From NCBI RefSeq assembly GCF_020882245.1, contig NC_083599.1, forward strand, positions 49,378,748 to 49,442,747: 64,000 bases of DNA. Direction: 5' to 3'. Made by a program: the position numbers and the translations under genes. Below, in pieces: positions 7,647 through 22,726 of the stretch (positions are counted from its first letter, which is position 1; each line of letters starts with the position of its first letter). The notes under the pieces are model-generated. The model saw nothing but the letters and a program-made list of their open reading frames with translations. It was not told where the DNA came from and did not search any database. The DNA is from Rhopalosiphum padi (taxonomy: Eukaryota > Arthropoda > Insecta > Hemiptera > Aphididae).

Positions 7647-10190
7647 CTCGAGGCGTGCTGAGACATGAATTACCATTACTATCACTTGGGAAAGTTACAA
7701 CATCTTACGTTGATAATGGAATAGAAGATACTGCTAATAATAATGGTTTTATGCAAAGTACGAATAATGGATATTGATTGTAATTGATAGTCAATTAATA
7801 GTGGTGTAACAAAATGTTAGTGTCATGAAACCCTGACCATTAGATTAAGTGAATGATTCTTATTGACCATAACTAACTTCCATATTTGCCATTTAAACTG
7901 ATAGTTCATAAACACTATAAAACATGTTTTTATATGATAATTTTGACTCGTTTTTTAAATTTATATTTTTAACTGCTTATGAAACATTGAATTTTTTATT
8001 TAGTGTCATGAAACCCAGACCCATAGATTAAATAAATAATTCTTATTTACCATAACTATCTTCCATATATTTCAACTAAGCTGACACTTCATAATCACTA
8101 TAAAACATGTTTTTATATGATGATTTTGACTCGTTTTTCAAATTCATATTTATAACTGCTTATAAAACACTGTATTCTCAAGTTATTTTCTAACCATTTT
8201 ACATATTTACCTGAATACTCTTTTTCAGATGGAAGTACAACAGATCACTCAAGACATGCTGAGACATGAATCCACATTTCTACCACTTGTGAATGTATCA
8301 ACATCCTATGTTGAAAACTGACCAGAAGATACTGAAAATAATAATGGTTTTATTGCGATGTACGTGTAATGGGTATTGAATATAGTTGAAAGTAAATTAA
8401 TAGCAGTTAAACAATTGAGATTTGTTAAATGTCTGAATAAAATATTAGTAAACACATTTAGCTTGTAATTTTCATTCTTAAAATTTACCTATGCTATAGA
8501 AATCTTTTATTTTTACTATATTTAAATGATCATTATAAAATATTTATAAAACACTCAAATATTAAGTTAATGTTTAGAAGATTGAACAATAGTTTAAGAA
8601 AATGATTCTCATTTACCATTATTATCTGTGATATGTTTCATTTAACCTGTTATTTAGAATACACTAAAAAACATGTTTTTATACGATAATTTTGACAAAT
8701 CTTACAAATTCCTATTTTAAACTGCTTATAATACACTAAATTATTGAATGTATACACCGACAGAGGGCGTGTGCGTCGCCGTTGTGTGCCGTTCACCGTA
8801 CGGCTGCTTAACGTGACTGATCGTTATTTTTACTTAGCTTTTGCGTGTAGTTGTTGTTCATTTAATAAAGATTTTTCATATTATAAAGGAATTGTTCATA
8901 TTTTACGCCAAAGTTGACACATGTAAGTGTCTTGATCCTGGACTACTAGATTAAGAAAACGATTCTAATTTATCATTTGCAACTTTCTTATGTTTCACTT
9001 AACCTGATATTTTTACTCCATAAAAACTATAAAATATAATTTTGACGAATAATACAAATTCATATTGAAAAGGAGCAATTTTCAGTTGTTGTACAAATGT
9101 ATTCTTTAGTTACACTTATAAGACGTTTAAATTCTATAAAACATTCTGGTATATTTGTACTATCTTTTATGGTTTATCATAATTATTATTTCTTATCATC
9201 TGTTATAATTTTTATATTTCATATATTTTGCAATTTTACATTGGTATTTGTATTTAAATTTCAACTGTAAATTGTTTTCAAATATTTTGTAATAAAAATG
9301 AATTTTGTCCAATAGTTTATGTTTTGATTGTTTCCATTTCTGAATTATTCACTGTCGTCCACGTACTAGTTGTTATATAGAATTTTTGGTTCTCCTTATG
9401 GTGTCTAGTAGTGACATTTTATCCTCCACCCCGTTATACATATTTAACTTACTATTTTTTTTTTTTTTTTTTTTTTTAGATGGCAGTACAGCAGATCACT
9501 TAAGACATGATTTACCATTTCTACCACATGGGAAAGTTACAACATCCTACGCTGAAAATGGACTAGACGATACTGATAATAATAATGGTTTTATGCAAAG
9601 TACGAATAATGGATATTGATTGTAATTGATAGTCAATTAATAGTGGTGTAACAAAATGTTAGTGTCATGAAACCCTGACCATTAAAATTAAGAAAATGAT
9701 TCTAATTTTCCATTGTTATCGTTCAAATGTTACATTAAAGCTAATACTTCTTAAACACAATACAACATGATTTTACATGGTAATTTAAACAAATATTACA
9801 AAGTCGTATTTTTAACTGCTTATAAAACTCTCAATTGTCATGTTAGTGTCTAGAAACCTTGACTACTAGATTATGACAATGATTCTTATTTTCCATTATT
9901 AACATTCATATAATTCATTTATGCTGATACTTCATAAACAATATAAAAAATAGGTATACAAGATAATTTATACAAGTATAACAAACACATATTTTTTTTC
10001 ATGTTGAAAAGCGTCAATTTTAAGTTAATGTACAAGTGTATTCTTTACTTACATTTAATTTACATTCAAATTCAACGAAACATTTTGGTAGATTTGTACT
10101 ATCTTTTATTACTTATCATTATAATTGTTTCTTTAACCATTATACATATTAACCTAACTACTTTGTTTTAGATGGCAGTACAGCAGATCA
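7647..10190 (+). repeat. Array unit 4 (2544 bp)
   Basis: Module B at 8229, type I tract of 23 T, module C at 9480, next module A at 10172. Major haplotype; no private change noticed. Confidence 0.98.
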
Positions 10191-12734
10191 CTCGAGGCGT
10201 GCTGAGACATGAATTACCATTACTATCACTTGGGAAAGTTACAACATCTTACGTTGATAATGGAATAGAAGATACTGCTAATAATAATGGTTTTATGCAA
10301 AGTACGAATAATGGATATTGATTGTAATTGATAGTCAATTAATAGTGGTGTAACAAAATGTTAGTGTCATGAAACCCTGACCATTAGATTAAGTGAATGA
10401 TTCTTATTGACCATAACTAACTTCCATATTTGCCATTTAAACTGATAGTTCATAAACACTATAAAACATGTTTTTATATGATAATTTTGACTCGTTTTTT
10501 AAATTTATATTTTTAACTGCTTATGAAACATTGAATTTTTTATTTAGTGTCATGAAACCCAGACCCATAGATTAAATAAATAATTCTTATTTACCATAAC
10601 TATCTTCCATATATTTCAACTAAGCTGACACTTCATAATCACTATAAAACATGTTTTTATATGATGATTTTGACTCGTTTTTCAAATTCATATTTATAAC
10701 TGCTTATAAAACACTGTATTCTCAAGTTATTTTCTAACCATTTTACATATTTACCTGAATACTCTTTTTCAGATGGAAGTACAACAGATCACTCAAGACA
10801 TGCTGAGACATGAATCCACATTTCTACCACTTGTGAATGTATCAACATCCTATGTTGAAAACTGACCAGAAGATACTGAAAATAATAATGGTTTTATTGC
10901 GATGTACGTGTAATGGGTATTGAATATAGTTGAAAGTAAATTAATAGCAGTTAAACAATTGAGATTTGTTAAATGTCTGAATAAAATATTAGTAAACACA
11001 TTTAGCTTGTAATTTTCATTCTTAAAATTTACCTATGCTATAGAAATCTTTTATTTTTACTATATTTAAATGATCATTATAAAATATTTATAAAACACTC
11101 AAATATTAAGTTAATGTTTAGAAGATTGAACAATAGTTTAAGAAAATGATTCTCATTTACCATTATTATCTGTGATATGTTTCATTTAACCTGTTATTTA
11201 GAATACACTAAAAAACATGTTTTTATACGATAATTTTGACAAATCTTACAAATTCCTATTTTAAACTGCTTATAATACACTAAATTATTGAATGTATACA
11301 CCGACAGAGGGCGTGTGCGTCGCCGTTGTGTGCCGTTCACCGTACGGCTGCTTAACGTGACTGATCGTTATTTTTACTTAGCTTTTGCGTGTAGTTGTTG
11401 TTCATTTAATAAAGATTTTTCATATTATAAAGGAATTGTTCATATTTTACGCCAAAGTTGACACATGTAAGTGTCTTGATCCTGGACTACTAGATTAAGA
11501 AAACGATTCTAATTTATCATTTGCAACTTTCTTATGTTTCACTTAACCTGATATTTTTACTCCATAAAAACTATAAAATATAATTTTGACGAATAATACA
11601 AATTCATATTGAAAAGGAGCAATTTTCAGTTGTTGTACAAATGTATTCTTTAGTTACACTTATAAGACGTTTAAATTCTATAAAACATTCTGGTATATTT
11701 GTACTATCTTTTATGGTTTATCATAATTATTATTTCTTATCATCTGTTATAATTTTTATATTTCATATATTTTGCAATTTTACATTGGTATTTGTATTTA
11801 AATTTCAACTGTAAATTGTTTTCAAATATTTTGTAATAAAAATGAATTTTGTCCAATAGTTTATGTTTTGATTGTTTCCATTTCTGAATTATTCACTGTC
11901 GTCCACGTACTAGTTGTTATATAGAATTTTTGGTTCTCCTTATGGTGTCTAGTAGTGACATTTTATCCTCCACCCCGTTATACATATTTAACTCACTATT
12001 TTTTTTTTTTTTTTTTTTTTTAGATGGCAGTACAGCAGATCACTTAAGACATGATTTACCATTTCTACCACATGGGAAAGTTACAACATCCTACGCTGAA
12101 AATGGACTAGACGATACTGATAATAATAATGGTTTTATGCAAAGTACGAATAATGGATATTGATTGTAATTGATAGTCAATTAATAGTGGTGTAACAAAA
12201 TGTTAGTGTCATGAAACCCTGACCATTAAAATTAAGAAAATGATTCTAATTTTCCATTGTTATCGTTCAAATGTTACATTAAAGCTAATACTTCTTAAAC
12301 ACAATACAACATGATTTTACATGGTAATTTAAACAAATATTACAAAGTCGTATTTTTAACTGCTTATAAAACTCTCAATTGTCATGTTAGTGTCTAGAAA
12401 CCTTGACTACTAGATTATGACAATGATTCTTATTTTCCATTATTAACATTCATATAATTCATTTATGCTGATACTTCATAAACAATATAAAAAATAGGTA
12501 TACAAGATAATTTATACAAGTATAACAAACACATATTTTTTTTCATGTTGAAAAGCGTCAATTTTAAGTTAATGTACAAGTGTATTCTTTACTTACATTT
12601 AATTTACATTCAAATTCAACGAAACATTTTGGTAGATTTGTACTATCTTTTATTACTTATCATTATAATTGTTTCTTTAACCATTATACATATTAACCTA
12701 ACTACTTTGTTTTAGATGGCAGTACAGCAGATCA
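10191..12734 (+). repeat. Array unit 5 (2544 bp), hybrid T tract
   Basis: Module B at 10773, module C at 12024. The tract is a hybrid: it has the AACTCACTA lead of type II but an uninterrupted 23-T run and TTTAG of type I. This suggests recombination inside the tract or a single reversion. Major haplotype. Confidence 0.98.
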
Positions 12735-15278
12735 CTCGAGGCGTGCTGAGACATGAATTACCATTACTATCACTTGGGAAAGTTACAACATCTTACGTTG
12801 ATAATGGAATAGAAGATACTGCTAATAATAATGGTTTTATGCAAAGTACGAATAATGGATATTGATTGTAATTGATAGTCAATTAATAGTGGTGTAACAA
12901 AATGTTAGTGTCATGAAACCCTGACCATTAGATTAAGTGAATGATTCTTATTGACCATAACTAACTTCCATATTTGCCATTTAAACTGATAGTTCATAAA
13001 CACTATAAAACATGTTTTTATATGATAATTTTGACTCGTTTTTTAAATTTATATTTTTAACTGCTTATGAAACATTGAATTTTTTATTTAGTGTCATGAA
13101 ACCCAGACCCATAGATTAAATAAATAATTCTTATTTACCATAACTATCTTCCATATATTTCAACTAAGCTGACACTTCATAATCACTATAAAACATGTTT
13201 TTATATGATGATTTTGACTCGTTTTTCAAATTCATATTTATAACTGCTTATAAAACACTGTATTCTCAAGTTATTTTCTAACCATTTTACATATTTACCT
13301 GAATACTCTTTTTCAGATGGAAGTACAACAGATCACTCAAGACATGCTGAGACATGAATCCACATTTCTACCACTTGTGAATGTATCAACATCCTATGTT
13401 GAAAACTGACCAGAAGATACTGAAAATAATAATGGTTTTATTGCGATGTACGTGTAATGGGTATTGAATATAGTTGAAAGTAAATTAATAGCAGTTAAAC
13501 AATTGAGATTTGTTAAATGTCTGAATAAAATATTAGTAAACACATTTAGCTTGTAATTTTCATTCTTAAAATTTACCTATGCTATAGAAATCTTTTATTT
13601 TTACTATATTTAAATGATCATTATAAAATATTTATAAAACACTCAAATATTAAGTTAATGTTTAGAAGATTGAACAATAGTTTAAGAAAATGATTCTCAT
13701 TTACCATTATTATCTGTGATATGTTTTATTTAACCTGTTATTTAGAATACACTAAAAAACATGTTTTTATACGATAATTTTGACAAATCTTACAAATTCC
13801 TATTTTAAACTGCTTATAATACACTAAATTATTGAATGTATACACCGACAGAGGGCGTGTGCGTCGCCGTTGTGTGCCGTTCACCGTACGGCTGCTTAAC
13901 GTGACTGATCGTTATTTTTACTTAGCTTTTGCGTGTAGTTGTTGTTCATTTAATAAAGATTTTTCATATTATAAAGGAATTGTTCATATTTTACGCCAAA
14001 GTTGACACATGTAAGTGTCTTGATCCTGGACTACTAGATTAAGAAAACGATTCTAATTTATCATTTGCAACTTTCTTATGTTTCACTTAACCTGATATTT
14101 TTACTCCATAAAAACTATAAAATATAATTTTGACGAATAATACAAATTCATATTGAAAAGGAGCAATTTTCAGTTGTTGTACAAATGTATTCTTTAGTTA
14201 CACTTATAAGACGTTTAAATTCTATAAAACATTCTGGTATATTTGTACTATCTTTTATGGTTTATCATAATTATTATTTCTTATCATCTGTTATAATTTT
14301 TATATTTCATATATTTTGCAATTTTACATTGGTATTTGTATTTAAATTTCAACTGTAAATTGTTTTCAAATATTTTGTAATAAAAATGAATTTTGTCCAA
14401 TAGTTTATGTTTTGATTGTTTCCATTTCTGAATTATTCACTGTCGTCCACGTACTAGTTGTTATATAGAATTTTTGGTTCTCCTTATGGTGTCTAGTAGT
14501 GACATTTTATCCTCCACCCCGTTATACATATTTAACTCACTATTTTTTTTTTTTTTTTTTTTCTTAGATGGCAGTACAGCAGATCACTTAAGACATGATT
14601 TACCATTTCTACCACATGGGAAAGTTACAACATCCTACGCTGAAAATGGACTAGACGATACTGATAATAATAATGGTTTTATGCAAAGTACGAATAATGG
14701 ATATTGATTGTAATTGATAGTCAATTAATAGTGGTGTAACAAAATGTTAGTGTCATGAAACCCTGACCATTAAAATTAAGAAAATGATTCTAATTTTCCA
14801 TTGTTATCGTTCAAATGTTACATTAAAGCTAATACTTCTTAAACACAATACAACATGATTTTACATGGTAATTTAAACAAATATTACAAAGTCGTATTTT
14901 TAACTGCTTATAAAACTCTCAATTGTCATGTTAGTGTCTAGAAACCTTGACTACTAGATTATGACAATGATTCTTATTTTCCATTATTAACATTCATATA
15001 ATTCATTTATGCTGATACTTCATAAACAATATAAAAAATAGGTATACAAGATAATTTATACAAGTATAACAAACACATATTTTTTTTCATGTTGAAAAGC
15101 GTCAATTTTAAGTTAATGTACAAGTGTATTCTTTACTTACATTTAATTTACATTCAAATTCAACGAAACATTTTGGTAGATTTGTACTATCTTTTATTAC
15201 TTATCATTATAATTGTTTCTTTAACCATTATACATATTAACCTAACTACTTTGTTTTAGATGGCAGTACAGCAGATCA
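12735..15278 (+). repeat. Array unit 6 (2544 bp)
   Basis: Module B at 13317, type II tract (20 T then CTTAG), module C at 14568. Private change GTTTTATTT for GTTTCATTT in s3 near 13724. It is the type II unit directly before the first short unit, as units 9 and 12 are for the next two. Confidence 0.98.
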
Positions 15279-17639
15279 CTCGAGGCGTGCTGAGACATGA
15301 ATTACCATTACTATCACTTGGGAAAGTTACAACATCTTACGTTGATAATGGAATAGAAGATACTGCTAATAATAATGGTTTTATGCAAAGTACGAATAAT
15401 GGATATTGATTGTAATTGATAGTCAATTAATAGTGGTGTAACAAAATGTTAGTGTCATGAAACCCAGACCCATAGATTAAATAAATAATTCTTATTTACC
15501 ATAACTATCTTCCATATATTTCAACTAAGCTGACACTTCATAATCACTATAAAACATGTTTTTATATGATGATTTTGACTCGTTTTTCAAATTCATATTT
15601 ATAACTGCTTATAAAACACTGTATTCTCAAGTTATTTTCTAACCATTTTACATATTTACCTGAATACTCTTTTTCAGATGGAAGTACAACAGATCACTCA
15701 AGACATGCTGAGACATGAATCCACATTTCTACCACTTGTGAATGTATCAACATCCTATGTTGAAAACTGACCAGAAGATACTGAAAATAATAATGGTTTT
15801 ATTGCGATGTACGTGTAATGGGTATTGAATATAGTTGAAAGTAAATTAATAGCAGTTAAACAATTGAGATTTGTTAAATGTCTGAATAAAATATTAGTAA
15901 ACACATTTAGCTTGTAATTTTCATTCTTAAAATTTACCTATGCTATAAAAATCTTTTATTTTTACTATATTTAAATGATCATTATAAAATATTTATAAAA
16001 CACTCAAATATTAAGTTAATGTTTAGAAGATTGAACAATAGTTTAAGAAAATGATTCTCATTTACCATTATTATCTGTGATATGTTTCATTTAACCTGTT
16101 ATTTAGAATACACTAAAAAACATGTTTTTATACGATAATTTTGACAAATCTTACAAATTCCTATTTTAAACTGCTTATAATACACTAAATTATTGAATGT
16201 ATACACCGACAGAGGGCGTGTGCGTCGCCGTTGTGTGCCGTTCACCGTACGGCTGCTTAACGTGACTGATCGTTATTTTTACTTAGCTTTTGCGTGTAGT
16301 TGTTGTTCATTTAATAAAGATTTTTCATATTATAAAGGAATTGTTCATATTTTACGCCAAAGTTGACACATGTAAGTGTCTTGATCCTGGACTACTAGAT
16401 TAAGAAAACGATTCTAATTTATCATTTGCAACTTTCTTATGTTTCACTTAACCTGATATTTTTACTCCATAAAAACTATAAAATATAATTTTGACGAATA
16501 ATACAAATTCATATTGAAAAGGAGCAATTTTCAGTTGTTGTACAAATGTATTCTTTAGTTACACTTATAAGACGTTTAAATTCTATAAAACATTCTGGTA
16601 TATTTGTACTATCTTTTATGGTTTATCATAATTATTATTTCTTATCATCTGTTATAATTTTTATATTTCATATATTTTGCAATTTTACATTGGTATTTGT
16701 ATTTAAATTTCAACTGTAAATTGTTTTCAAATATTTTGTAATAAAAATGAATTTTGTCCAATAGTTTATGTTTTGATTGTTTCCATTTCTGAATTATTCA
16801 CTGTCGTCCACGTACTAGTTGTTATATAGAATTTTTGGTTCTCCTTATGGTGTCTAGTAGTGACATTTTATCCTCCACCCCGTTATACATATTTAACTCA
16901 CTATTTTTTTTTTTTTTTTTTTCTTAGATGGCAGTACAGCAGATCACTTAAGACATGATTTACCATTTCTACCACATGGGAAAGTTACAACATCCTACGC
17001 TGAAAATGGACTAGACGATACTGATAATAATAATGGTTTTATGCAAAGTACGAATAATGGATATTGATTGTAATTGATAGTCAATTAATAGTGGTGTAAC
17101 AAAATGTTAGTGTCATGAAACCCTGACCATTAAAATTAAGAAAATGATTCTAATTTTCCATTGTTATCGTTCAAATGTTACATTAAAGCTAATACTTCTT
17201 AAACACAATACAACATGATTTTACATGGTAATTTAAACAAATATTACAAAGTCGTATTTTTAACTGCTTATAAAACTCTCAATTGTCATGTTAGTGTCTA
17301 GAAACCTTGACTACTAGATTATGACAATGATTCTTATTTTCCATTATTAACATTCATATAATTCATTTATGCTGATACTTCATAAACAATATAAAAAATA
17401 GGTATACAAGATAATTTATACAAGTATAACAAACACATATTTTTTTTCATGTTGAAAAGCGTCAATTTTAAGTTAATGTACAAGTGTATTCTTTACTTAC
17501 ATTTAATTTACATTCAAATTCAACGAAACATTTTGGTAGATTTGTACTATCTTTTATTACTTATCATTATAATTGTTTCTTTAACCATTATACATATTAA
17601 CCTAACTACTTTTTTTTTAGATGGCAGTACAGCAGATCA
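15279..17639 (+). repeat. Array unit 7 (short, 2361 bp, s1 deleted)
   Basis: Module s1 is missing exactly: the module A tail runs to TGTCATGAAACCC and continues as s2 (CAGACCC) near 15465. Module B is therefore at 15678 (399 bases from the unit start instead of 582). Type II tract with 19 T, module C at 16928. Markers: CTATAAAAATC for CTATAGAAATC near 15945, and a 9-T acceptor run before the closing module A at 17621, where most units have TTTGTTTTAG. Confidence 0.98.
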
Positions 17640-20183
17640 CTCGAGGCGTGCTGAGACATGAATTACCATTACTATCACTTGGGAAAGTTACAACATCTTA
17701 CGTTGATAATGGAATAGAAGATACTGCTAATAATAATGGTTTTATGCAAAGTACGAATAATGGATATTGATTGTAATTGATAGTCAATTAATAGTGGTGT
17801 AACAAAATGTTAGTGTCATGAAACCCTGACCATTAGATTAAGTGAATGATTCTTATTGACCATAACTAACTTCCATATTTGCCATTTAAACTGATAGTTC
17901 ATAAACACTATAAAACATGTTTTTATATGATAATTTTGACTCGTTTTTTAAATTTATATTTTTAACTGCTTATGAAACATTGAATTTTTTATTTAGTGTC
18001 ATGAAACCCAGACCCATAGATTAAATAAATAATTCTTATTTACCATAACTATCTTCCATATATTTCAACTAAGCTGACACTTCATAATCACTATAAAACA
18101 TGTTTTTATATGATGATTTTGACTCGTTTTTCAAATTCATATTTATAACTGCTTATAAAACACTGTATTCTCAAGTTATTTTCTAACCATTTTACATATT
18201 TACCTGAATACTCTTTTTCAGATGGAAGTACAACAGATCACTCAAGACATGCTGAGACATGAATCCACATTTCTACCACTTGTGAATGTATCAACATCCT
18301 ATGTTGAAAACTGACCAGAAGATACTGAAAATAATAATGGTTTTATTGCGATGTACGTGTAATGGGTATTGAATATAGTTGAAAGTAAATTAATAGCAGT
18401 TAAACAATTGAGATTTGTTAAATGTCTGAATAAAATATTAGTAAACACATTTAGCTTGTAATTTTCATTCTTAAAATTTACCTATGCTATAGAAATCTTT
18501 TATTTTTACTATATTTAAATGATCATTATAAAATATTTATAAAACACTCAAATATTAAGTTAATGTTTAGAAGATTGAACAATAGTTTAAGAAAATGATT
18601 CTCATTTACCATTATTATCTGTGATATGTTTCATTTAACCTGTTATTTAGAATACACTAAAAAACATGTTTTTATACGATAATTTTGACAAATCTTACAA
18701 ATTCCTATTTTAAACTGCTTATAATACACTAAATTATTGAATGTATACACCGACAGAGGGCGTGTGCGTCGCCGTTGTGTGCTGTTCACCGTACGGCTGC
18801 TTAACGTGACTGATCGTTATTTTTACTTAGCTTTTGCGTGTAGTTGTTGTTCATTTAATAAAGATTTTTCATATTATAAAGGAATTGTTCATATTTTACG
18901 CCAAAGTTGACACATGTAAGTGTCTTGATCCTGGACTACTAGATTAAGAAAACGATTCTAATTTATCATTTGCAACTTTCTTATGTTTCACTTAACCTGA
19001 TATTTTTACTCCATAAAAACTATAAAATATAATTTTGACGAATAATACAAATTCATATTGAAAAGGAGCAATTTTCAGTTGTTGTACAAATGTATTCTTT
19101 AGTTACACTTATAAGACGTTTAAATTCTATAAAACATTCTGGTATATTTGTACTATCTTTTATGGTTTATCATAATTATTATTTCTTATCATCTGTTATA
19201 ATTTTTATATTTCATATATTTTGCAATTTTACATTGGTATTTGTATTTAAATTTCAACTGTAAATTGTTTTCAAATATTTTGTAATAAAAATGAATTTTG
19301 TCCAATAGTTTATGTTTTGATTGTTTCCATTTCTGAATTATTCACTGTCGTCCACGTACTAGTTGTTATATAGAATTTTTGGTTCTCCTTATGGTGTCTA
19401 GTAGTGACATTTTATCCTCCACCCCGTTATACATATTTAACTTACTATTTTTTTTTTTTTTTTTTTTTTTAGATGGCAGTACAGCAGATCACTTAAGACA
19501 TGATTTACCATTTCTACCACATGGGAAAGTTACAACATCCTACGCTGAAAATGGACTAGACGATACTGATAATAATAATGGTTTTATGCAAAGTACGAAT
19601 AATGGATATTGATTGTAATTGATAGTCAATTAATAGTGGTGTAACAAAATGTTAGTGTCATGAAACCCTGACCATTAAAATTAAGAAAATGATTCTAATT
19701 TTCCATTGTTATCGTTCAAATGTTACATTAAAGCTAATACTTCTTAAACACAATACAACATGATTTTACATGGTAATTTAAACAAATATTACAAAGTCGT
19801 ATTTTTAACTGCTTATAAAACTCTCAATTGTCATGTTAGTGTCTAGAAACCTTGACTACTAGATTATGACAATGATTCTTATTTTCCATTATTAACATTC
19901 ATATAATTCATTTATGCTGATACTTCATAAACAATATAAAAAATAGGTATACAAGATAATTTATACAAGTATAACAAACACATATTTTTTTTCATGTTGA
20001 AAAGCGTCAATTTTAAGTTAATGTACAAGTGTATTCTTTACTTACATTTAATTTACATTCAAATTCAACGAAACATTTTGGTAGATTTGTACTATCTTTT
20101 ATTACTTATCATTATAATTGTTTCTTTAACCATTATACATATTAACCTAACTACTTTGTTTTAGATGGCAGTACAGCAGATCA
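17640..20183 (+). repeat. Array unit 8 (2544 bp)
   Basis: Module B at 18222, 23-T type I tract, module C at 19473. The CpG island carries C-to-T at 18783 (GTGCTGTT for GTGCCGTT), shared only with unit 11 at the same offset. Confidence 0.98.
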
Positions 20184-22726
20184 CTCGAGGCGTGCTGAGA
20201 CATGAATTACCATTACTATCACTTGGGAAAGTTACAACATCTTACGTTGATAATGGAATAGAAGATACTGCTAATAATAATGGTTTTATGCAAAGTACGA
20301 ATAATGGATATTGATTGTAATTGATAGTCAATTAATAGTGGTGTAACAAAATGTTAGTGTCATGAAACCCTGACCATTAGATTAAGTGAATGATTCTTAT
20401 TGACCATAACTAACTTCCATATTTGCCATTTAAACTGATAGTTCATAAACACTATAAAACATGTTTTTATATGATAATTTTGACTCGTTTTTTAAATTTA
20501 TATTTTTAACTGCTTATGAAACATTGAATTTTTTATTTAGTGTCATGAAACCCAGACCCATAGATTAAATAAATAATTCTTATTTACCATAACTATCTTC
20601 CATATATTTCAACTAAGCTGACACTTCATAATCACTATAAAACATGTTTTTATATGATGATTTTGACTCGTTTTTCAAATTCATATTTATAACTGCTTAT
20701 AAAACACTGTATTCTCAAGTTATTTTCTAACCATTTTACATATTTACCTGAATACTCTTTTTCAGATGGAAGTACAACAGATCACTCAAGACATGCTGAG
20801 ACATGAATCCACATTTCTACCACTTGTGAATGTATCAACATCCTATGTTGAAAACTGACCAGAAGATACTGAAAATAATAATGGTTTTATTGCGATGTAC
20901 GTGTAATGGGTATTGAATATAGTTGAAAGTAAATTAATAGCAGTTAAACAATTGAGATTTGTTAAATGTCTGAATAAAATATTAGTAAACACATTTAGCT
21001 TGTAATTTTCATTCTTAAAATTTACCTATGCTATAGAAATCTTTTATTTTTACTATATTTAAATGATCATTATAAAATATTTATAAAACACTCAAATATT
21101 AAGTTAATGTTTAGAAGATTGAACAATAGTTTAAGAAAATGATTCTCATTTACCATTATTATCTGTGATATGTTTCATTTAACCTGTTATTTAGAATACA
21201 CTAAAAAACATGTTTTTATACGATAATTTTGACAAATCTTACAAATTCCTATTTTAAACTGCTTATAATACACTAAATTATTGAATGTATACACCGACAG
21301 AGGGCGTGTGCGTCGCCGTTGTGTGCCGTTCACCGTACGGCTGCTTAACGTGACTGATCGTTATTTTTACTTAGCTTTTGCGTGTAGTTGTTGTTCATTT
21401 AATAAAGATTTTTCATATTATAAAGGAATTGTTCATATTTTACGCCAAAGTTGACACATGTAAGTGTCTTGATCCTGGACTACTAGATTAAGAAAACGAT
21501 TCTAATTTATCATTTGCAACTTTCTTATGTTTCACTTAACCTGATATTTTTACTCCATAAAAACTATAAAATATAATTTTGACGAATAATACAAATTCAT
21601 ATTGAAAAGGAGCAATTTTCAGTTGTTGTACAAATGTATTCTTTAGTTACACTTATAAGACGTTTAAATTCTATAAAACATTCTGGTATATTTGTACTAT
21701 CTTTTATGGTTTATCATAATTATTATTTCTTATCATCTGTTATAATTTTTATATTTCATATATTTTGCAATTTTACATTGGTATTTGTATTTAAATTTCA
21801 ACTGTAAATTGTTTTCAAATATTTTGTAATAAAAATGAATTTTGTCCAATAGTTTATGTTTTGATTGTTTCCATTTCTGAATTATTCACTGTCGTCCACG
21901 TACTAGTTGTTATATAGAATTTTTGGTTCTCCTTATGGTGTCTAGTAGTGACATTTTATCCTCCACCCCGTTATACATATTTAACTCACTATTTTTTTTT
22001 TTTTTTTTTTCTTAGATGGCAGTACAGCAGATCACTTAAGACATGATTTACCATTTCTACCACATGGGAAAGTTACAACATCCTACGCTGAAAATGGACT
22101 AGACGATACTGATAATAATAATGGTTTTATGCAAAGTACGAATAATGGATATTGATTGTAATTGATAGTCAATTAATAGTGGTGTAACAAAATGTTAGTG
22201 TCATGAAACCCTGACCATTAAAATTAAGAAAATGATTCTAATTTTCCATTGTTATCGTTCAAATGTTACATTAAAGCTAATACTTCTTAAACACAATACA
22301 ACATGATTTTACATGGTAATTTAAACAAATATTACAAAGTCGTATTTTTAACTGCTTATAAAACTCTCAATTGTCATGTTAGTGTCTAGAAACCTTGACT
22401 ACTAGATTATGACAATGATTCTTATTTTCCATTATTAACATTCATATAATTCATTTATGCTGATACTTCATAAACAATATAAAAAATAGGTATACAAGAT
22501 AATTTATACAAGTATAACAAACACATATTTTTTTTCATGTTGAAAAGCGTCAATTTTAAGTTAATGTACAAGTGTATTCTTTACTTACATTTAATTTACA
22601 TTCAAATTCAACGAAACATTTTGGTAGATTTGTACTATCTTTTATTACTTATCATTATAATTGTTTCTTTAACCATTATACATATTAACCTAACTACTTT
22701 GTTTTAGATGGCAGTACAGCAGATCA
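20184..22726 (+). repeat. Array unit 9 (2543 bp)
   Basis: Module B at 20766, type II tract with 19 T and CTTAG, module C at 22016. Major haplotype. Third member of the first trimer. Confidence 0.98.

Noticed and set aside
17449..17661. 70-codon frame ending in DGSTADHSRRAET, also at 24904-25116
   Set aside because: Appears only in units 7 and 10 because of the extra T in the module A acceptor; it translates s6, the pyrimidine run and the wrong frame of module A.
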